NCBI GenBank assembly: GCA_033961575.1
Contig: CM066732.1
Coordinates: 112,098,687 to 112,162,686 of the forward strand
Source: Aselliscus stoliczkanus
Taxonomy: Eukaryota > Chordata > Mammalia > Chiroptera > Hipposideridae
Direction of reading: 5' to 3'
DNA length: 64,000 nt
Position 1 is the stretch's first letter; each line of letters opens with the position of its first letter. A program made the position numbers and the translations under genes. Of this stretch, positions 58,860-64,000 are shown one piece after another. Below the pieces are notes generated by a model. That model had not been told where the DNA came from and searched no databases. It was given only the letters and a program-made list of their open reading frames with translations.

Positions 58860-59770
58860 ATCTATTGACAGTTCTGTGTAGACAATCTATATTTTCATCC
58901 TGACTGCTTTTAGGACCTTCTTTTTGTCTTTGCCCTATAGTTTTACTATCATGTGTTTAGGTGTGGATTTCTTTTATTTATCCTGCACAAAGTTCATTAG
59001 ACATTCTGAACCAAAGGATTTGTGTCTTTCATAGAAATTCTTTTTCCATTATGTCTTCTAGAGCTCTGCATAGACTTTACTCTTCTTCTCTCTTAATGTC
59101 TGTCACTTTAGCATCTTTGCCTCTCTGTGCTGAATTGTGTATATTTTCTTTAGTTCCATTTCACTAATTTTCTCTTTGGCTGTGCCTAACTTGCTCTTTT
59201 GGGTTGGGGGTGTCAAAGGAATTGGAGGATAGTCATTGAGGTTTTTATTATTTTGTATTGAGGTATAACTAACATTTATCACAGTTAAAGTACACATCTT
59301 GAGTGTACAGCCCGATGACCTTTTACAGGTGTTCACATTCATGTACCCACAATCCATATCGAGGTATAGAAAGAACATTCCCAGCACCCCAGCCTGCTCC
59401 TTCATGTCCCTTCTCAGTCAGTACTCTCCCCCATGATTTAGCCACTCTTCTAACCACAATGATCATTGATTAGCTTTGCCTGTTTTTGAACTTCCTATAT
59501 AGGAAATCATAGAGCCTATGTACTCTGTATCTGGCTTTTTTTGCTTCATAGTATGACTATGAGGTTTACCCATGTTGTTTCATAAGCAGTACTTTCTTCT
59601 ATTCCATTGTATTATAACATTCTATTGTATGAATATACCACAGTTTATTGATCCTTTCTGCTGTTGATGGATGTTTGCATTTTTTTAGTTTAGGGCTATG
59701 ATTTCATTGAATGTTTAATTTCAATCATTATTATTTTTATTTACAGATGTTTCATTTAGTACTTTTTCAT
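58860..59770 (-). mobile_element. Old L1 3' UTR relic, L1M class
   Basis: Plus-strand landmarks follow the reverse complement of L1M 3' ends. They are CATGTGTTTAGGTGTGGATT, TTTATCCTGCACAAAGTTCA, TGTATTGAGGTATAACTAAC, CTATATAGGAAATCATAGAG, TTCTATTCCATTGTATTATA and GTTGATGGATGTTTGCA. They fall in two blocks split near 59230, possibly two old insertions. Confidence 0.75.
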
Positions 59771-60194
59771 ATATCTCATGCCAGGTCGTTTTTGATAGTC
59801 TCTTGCTCCCTACTCATATTTTCATTTTCCACTTTTATTTCTTTAAATGTATTAAACATGTTAAACATGTGAGCGCATTGCTGTAACTGGCTGCCTCTGT
59901 TGACCCTCACTCATTGTACTTTGTTTCCTTACACATTTTGTGATTTTTACTTAGGAGTTCATCATGTTCATTGGGACTCAGCCTATGGGAGTTCTTTATA
60001 GTATGGATTGAATGTGGATCCCTCCAGAGATATGTGTTCGTGCCTGGCAGGCCTGCTTTAAATTAAAATTATTAGCTTGCAGTTATTCAGATCATGCAAA
60101 TACTGTGAATTCAGGTCCCAAATCCATGTAATAGCTTGTTCATTGTCACGTTCTCCACCTCTCAATAGCAAGTCTGAATCAGCCAAGGTTCTTT
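59771..60194. other. Unassigned noncoding DNA
   Basis: A TATGGATTGAATGTGGATCC start near 60003 resembles a MaLR-type LTR beginning, but too little follows to call it. Confidence 0.45.
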
Positions 60195-60352
60195 TTTTAG
60201 TTCTTTTTTTAAATTTTTTTAAAAAAACTTTCATTTACAGTTTACATTCAATAATATTTATATTAGTTTCAGGTGTACAACATAGTAGTTAGACACATAT
60301 ATAATTTATGCAGTGATCTACCTAGTCTCCACCTGTTACTATACATAGTCAA
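60195..60352 (-). mobile_element. Short 5'-truncated L1 3' end
   Basis: The plus strand shows a T-rich head, TTTCATTTACAGTTTACATT, TAGTTTCAGGTGTACAACAT and AGTAGTTAGACACATATATA, the reverse complement of the younger L1 3' UTR seen elsewhere in the window. Confidence 0.88.
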
Positions 60353-62184
60353 GGTTCTTATCGGCCATCGTAGAGTGGATATTTTCCTAATTCACCTTGT
60401 CCCTGACAATGTTGCTCCTCGTGAGTCCCAGCTTTACCTACGAGTCCCCAGCTGGCCTCCCTTCCCATGCAGGCCTTTTTGCCTGCCTCCTTTACACATA
60501 AGCACAGCTATTGCAGCTGGAGCTCCTGGTCACCTGGAATTTATTGGTAGTTGGTGATAAAGTAGGCAGCAAGATCAGCCCTCACTTATCTCTTTGGACT
60601 CCTGCTCTTGTTCCAGTCTTAACCTTGGAGAACTTCCCTTATTTTCCTGTATACTCATCTTTTTATTAAAAATTATGACATATTCAACATTTTGTCAAGC
60701 ATATTTAGACAGTATAGCTATTTTGCCAAGCATATTTTAGTAGTTTACAAACTATATCGTCCATGGTCTCCAGACATAGTAGTCCATCCAATCTTTCTAG
60801 TCATCAGTTTTTCAACAAGGTAGGTAGAATGATCTTCAATGTTCATCTTCCAAAACACCCCTTAGGCATTACCTCTCTGATCTCATGCCCATCCCCACAC
60901 GAAAATGAATCCCTTTCTTCTAGGTATTTCTTCATGGTGACTTTATTGTATGGTGTTCTTTTAGCCCACAGGCCTGCCTCCTTCATGGAATTCCACCAGA
61001 TTCAAGTTCCCAGAAGTCGGGGCTGGCAAAGACCCTGGCACAGAAGGAGCTACACAAATGCTTATTGGATGAACTCAGTGGATGGTCTAATGTCAACAAA
61101 ATGTCCCTAGGGAACTGAAACCTTTTTAATTAAAAAAGCATCTGTGGAAAGTGTAAGAAAACCACATACACAAAAGAGACCTCTCCATAGAAAGCCTGTG
61201 GAATCAAAACTGAAGCCGCTGAAGGCCAAATCCAGAACTTGATTACACACAGCAGGGGTAAGCTAGGCTGAGCCCTGACAGGCATAATCACAACATTCCT
61301 TTGGGACCTTTTGCTCTGAGCCTTAAGTTTCAGAGTATGAAAGTATTACCATTCAGCTTCTTATGATATTACAAAGAGGTAAAAAAAAAATTCTTGTTTT
61401 GGTGGGTTTTATTATACTGAAATTATAGGAGGCAAAAGAGTATTTAAAAAAAAAAATGTTTTCACCAGACTCTTTATTGTAGTTTCCCAGGATGACCAGA
61501 ACTGAGTAATGGATTGTAACATTCCATGCATCCAACTCGATACCAGATCGCAAGGTCCTCAGATACCCTATAGCACTTTCTTTCTTCATGAAATAAAATG
61601 GGACATAATGTACAGTTAAGCAAAATTAAACTACAGAAGCCACTGATACGGCAATGAAATTGAATATTTTTCCATCCTAAAGCTTTTCCCCCCCAGAGAG
61701 TTTGTGTCTAATTTCAAAGATAAGCAAGATTAACTTAGTGGCCCTTTGGAATGATAGTGATTAGAGAGGGCTGCAGTTGCCTTTGCCAAGGTATTGCAGG
61801 GACTGTAGAAATTCTAATGAATATAGCAGCTATTTCTCCAGGCCATGCCAGCCTGGGGGCACAGTGAATATAGAAGATAAAAATAAATCAGTCATTCCAT
61901 AGCTCAGCCCTCACCAGCTACTAGAATGCTATCTCTGACAAGTGCCTCCTTCAGATTCAAGGGCTGGGCATAGGGGTGTGAAGGACACAACTTGGGAGTG
62001 TGTGGTCCCTGATGTGTCATGTCACCTCCTTGTACTATCTGGTACCGTGGTCATACCAAGAATAGGTCTAACTGCTCTCGTCGTAAGCTGGATATGCAGA
62101 ATTACCCCACTGGAGATGCCCTCTTCCATATCCTTCCAAACCTGCATTGGTACTGTGGCTGGTTTTGCAAAGCCTAGGAGGTAG
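60353..62184. other. Unassigned noncoding DNA
   Basis: Frames up to 115 codons (60763-61110) have no recognisable domain. A runs occur at 61381-61390 and 61446-61456. No repeat family is identified. Confidence 0.45.
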
Positions 62185-62650
62185 ATTGTCACACAGAAAT
62201 GTACTCAAATTGCCCATGTGCCCTGCCTCCTCCCACACTGACTCTTGGCATGCCCATGTGACTTACTTTGGCCCCTGAGACAGATGGAAACATGAAAAAT
62301 GCAGAGTTAAAATGTGTTTGCACATTAGAGTCTGTCCTCTCTTTTACAGTTCTTAGAACTCTTCTACCACCGTTAGAACAAGACCAGGCTAGCACCCTAG
62401 GAAATGAGAGAATGAAGGAGTGAAAATGAGTCACCCTAGCTGAACATCTTATCAGACCAACAAGGCCCAGCAGATTTGGCAGCTGGCTTCAAACACAAGA
62501 GTTAGCTTAGCCAAGACCAAAAGAAGGGTCAACTTGCTGAGCCCAACCCAATTTTCCAACCCACAGAACCATGAGCTAAGTAAATGACTATGGTTTTCAG
62601 CCACTGAATATTGGGGTAGTTTGTTATGCACTAAAAGCTAATGTATACAG
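62185..62650 (+). mobile_element. MLT1-like (ERVL-MaLR) solo LTR
   Basis: The series CTCTTGGCATGCCCATGTGA, CTTACTTTGGCCCCTGAGAC, AGAACTCTTCTACCACCGTT, AGAACAAGACCAGGCTAGCA, CCCACAGAACCATGAGCTAA and TTGGGGTAGTTTGTTATGCA is the MLT1 LTR in order. The ends are worn and no target duplication is visible. No internal genes. Confidence 0.8.
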
Positions 62651-62929
62651 CCTTTCACAAAGATGTGGAAAAAATAAAATATGTTCATGAAATCACTAGT
62701 AAAAGAATATGCATAAAGTAAAACCATAGACCTTAAGCAAGAGGTTATAGGCCCTCAATGAGGTATATAACCCAAGAATTTGTATATCATTTCCTTGTTA
62801 TAATTTGAAGAGGTTGTTACAAAGCTCACATGTTCCAAATATCTCTCTCACAGTGAACCATGATAGCAACCTCCTCCCTACATCAAGTCTTGATGAAATT
62901 TCTAGCAGTGTAGTGTAAAGGAAGACAGT
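62651..62929. other. Unassigned noncoding DNA
   Basis: Nothing recognised. Confidence 0.5.
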
Positions 62930-63110
62930 GAAATATGATAGTTAACAGCTCTGTAATTAGGTGCTGGAATCAGCCCTAGAATCCTCAGTTTCATCCTTTG
63001 TAAATTGGGGAAATAACAGTACCTACCTCATAGAGCGGTTGTGAAAATTAAACGCTTGCAATGCCTTATACATAAGTGCTCAAAAATATTTGCTTGTTTT
63101 AGCCATAAGG
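62930..63110 (+). repeat. MIR SINE relic
   Basis: CAGTTTCATCCTTTGTAAAT, GTACCTACCTCATAGAGCGG and TTGTGAAAATTAAACGC appear in MIR order. Confidence 0.85.
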
Positions 63111-63124
63111 TTGAGAGTTAATAA

Positions 63125-63340
63125 AAATAGTTAACTACCATTTATTGAGCACTTATCATGTGAAACACACTATGTTAAATGCCCCATGTTCATTATTACC
63201 CCATTAAATCCTCATAATGTCATTTTAGAGATGAGCAAATGGAGGCACACAGAGATACAGTAATAGGCCTGGTGTCACATAGCTGGGAAGTGGCAGAAAC
63301 TGACTCTAACCCTGTTAAGCAACATGCCATGCTGTCCCCA
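63125..63340 (-). repeat. MIR SINE relic
   Basis: The plus strand CCATTTATTGAGCACTTATC, TTAAATCCTCATAATGTCAT, GATGAGCAAATGGAGGCACA and CACATAGCTGGGAAGTGGCA is a reverse MIR, tail-to-tail with the preceding one. Confidence 0.9.
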
Positions 63341-63419
63341 TTCAGTTATTGCCTAGTGGTTACAAAGCAATTGCAAAGGCTTTTCCAAATGTGGATCCAC
63401 ACTGTATTTTCACCATTTT

Positions 63420-63570
63420 AATTGTCTTCCTGGATTATGTCTGTACTGGGCACTCTACCTAGAATGCTTTCCTCATCCATGATTCTCTCCCACTACCTAT
63501 TTAAAAAACTCTTACCATTTTAGGCCAAGTTCAAAAACTACCTCCTGTTGAATCTACTTCTTAGATTTCT
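63420..63570 (+). repeat. L2 LINE fragment
   Basis: CTACCTAGAATGCTTTCCTC, then GGCCAAGTTCAAAAACTACC and TCCTGTTGAATCTACTTC match L2. Confidence 0.65.
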
Positions 63571-63574
63571 CTAG

Positions 63575-63895
63575 TGGATAAAGGTGTGAACCCCGGAATA
63601 AGACAACCTCTGTTGGAATTCCAACTTCTACCACCTACTAATTATATGAGCTTGAGCAAAATACACCTCTTTAAATCTCTCATCTTGGTTTCCTTCTCTA
63701 TAAAATGGGGAAAATTATGCTTATTTCACAAAGATAGATGACAGGTAGGTCGGTAGGTCGGTAGGTCGGTAGGTCGGTAGGTAGGTAGGTAGGTAGGTAG
63801 GTAGGCAGGCAGACAGACAGATAGATAGATACATAGATAGATATATGATAGACAGAATCAAGCACAGTATCTAACCCAAAGTTAGCACTCAATGT
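63575..63895 (+). repeat. MIR SINE relic interrupted by a microsatellite
   Basis: The MIR core (TATGAGCTTGAGCAAAATAC, CTTCTCTATAAAATGGGG) breaks at about 63742. The MIR tail (AGCACAGTATCTAACCCAAA, GTTAGCACTCAATGTTA) returns after the array at 63855. Confidence 0.85.
63742..63854. repeat. Compound tetranucleotide array (GGTA/GGTC, GGCA, GACA, GATA)
   Basis: Four copies of an 8-nt unit GGTAGGTC pass into GGTA units, then GGCA, GACA and GATA units. The 64-codon reverse frame over it is an artefact. Confidence 0.95.
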
Positions 63896-64000
63896 TACCT
63901 ATCATTTTTTTATCCATAACTGAGTTCCCATAATACTTTTAACATATTTACATGGCTATAGTAAATTTTATACCTCTCTTGTGCTCCTTTATATTTTTAA

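Overview
This window reads as nuclear DNA of a placental mammal and contains no protein-coding gene, structured RNA gene or bacterial-type feature that I can support. It is filled with mammalian interspersed repeats: MIR and L2 relics, L1 LINEs, MaLR-type and other LTRs, hAT fossils, microsatellites and unassigned AT-rich sequence. The open reading frames present are short and lie in repeats or low-complexity DNA. The L1 3' ends carry a motif close to TGTACACCTGAAACTAAT, which I associate with Laurasiatheria. Two tRNA-derived SINE families beginning GGCCGGCCGAGTGGC, together with a mariner deletion derivative, make a bat my best guess, possibly rhinolophoid. That species assignment is inference from memory. 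The window is most likely intergenic or a large intron.

Layout. 0-8 kb: AT-rich DNA, a SINE, an L1 3' end carrying an ORF2 relic, L2/MIR relics, a GC-richer unassigned block, and a solo LTR nested in a MIR. 8-21 kb: mostly unassigned DNA with two hAT-type fossils, a 66-bp L1 tail with clear target-site duplication, two long purine tracts, and a CpG-enriched single-copy block near 20-20.8 kb. 21-24 kb: an L1 with a 5' UTR and 3' end but a deleted middle, inserted in a MIR. 24-31 kb: a 99-bp tandem duplication, old L1 in minus orientation, and candidate conserved noncoding blocks. 31-34 kb: SINE, a 601-bp mariner derivative, and another candidate regulatory block.

34-39 kb: MIR relics in unassigned DNA. 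39.3-43.8 kb: a three-layer nest in which an LTR is split by an ORF1-bearing, ORF2-deleted L1, itself hit by two SINEs. 44-49 kb: MIR/L2 relics and SINEs of both families. 49.9-53 kb: two L1 insertions with intact target-site duplications, one with a 5' inversion. 53-64 kb: unassigned DNA, a candidate conserved block near 58 kb, old L1 in minus orientation, an MLT1-like LTR, and MIR/L2 relics with a compound tetranucleotide array.

The elements do not form a pathway. The useful information is the insertion order shown by the nests: MIR/L2 first, then LTRs and hAT elements, then L1s, with SINEs and the mariner latest. I found no convincing undescribed biological system. The strongest unusual signals are the mariner whose inverted ends run out into CA tracts, the internally deleted L1s, the doubled L1 3' modules, and a tailless SINE.
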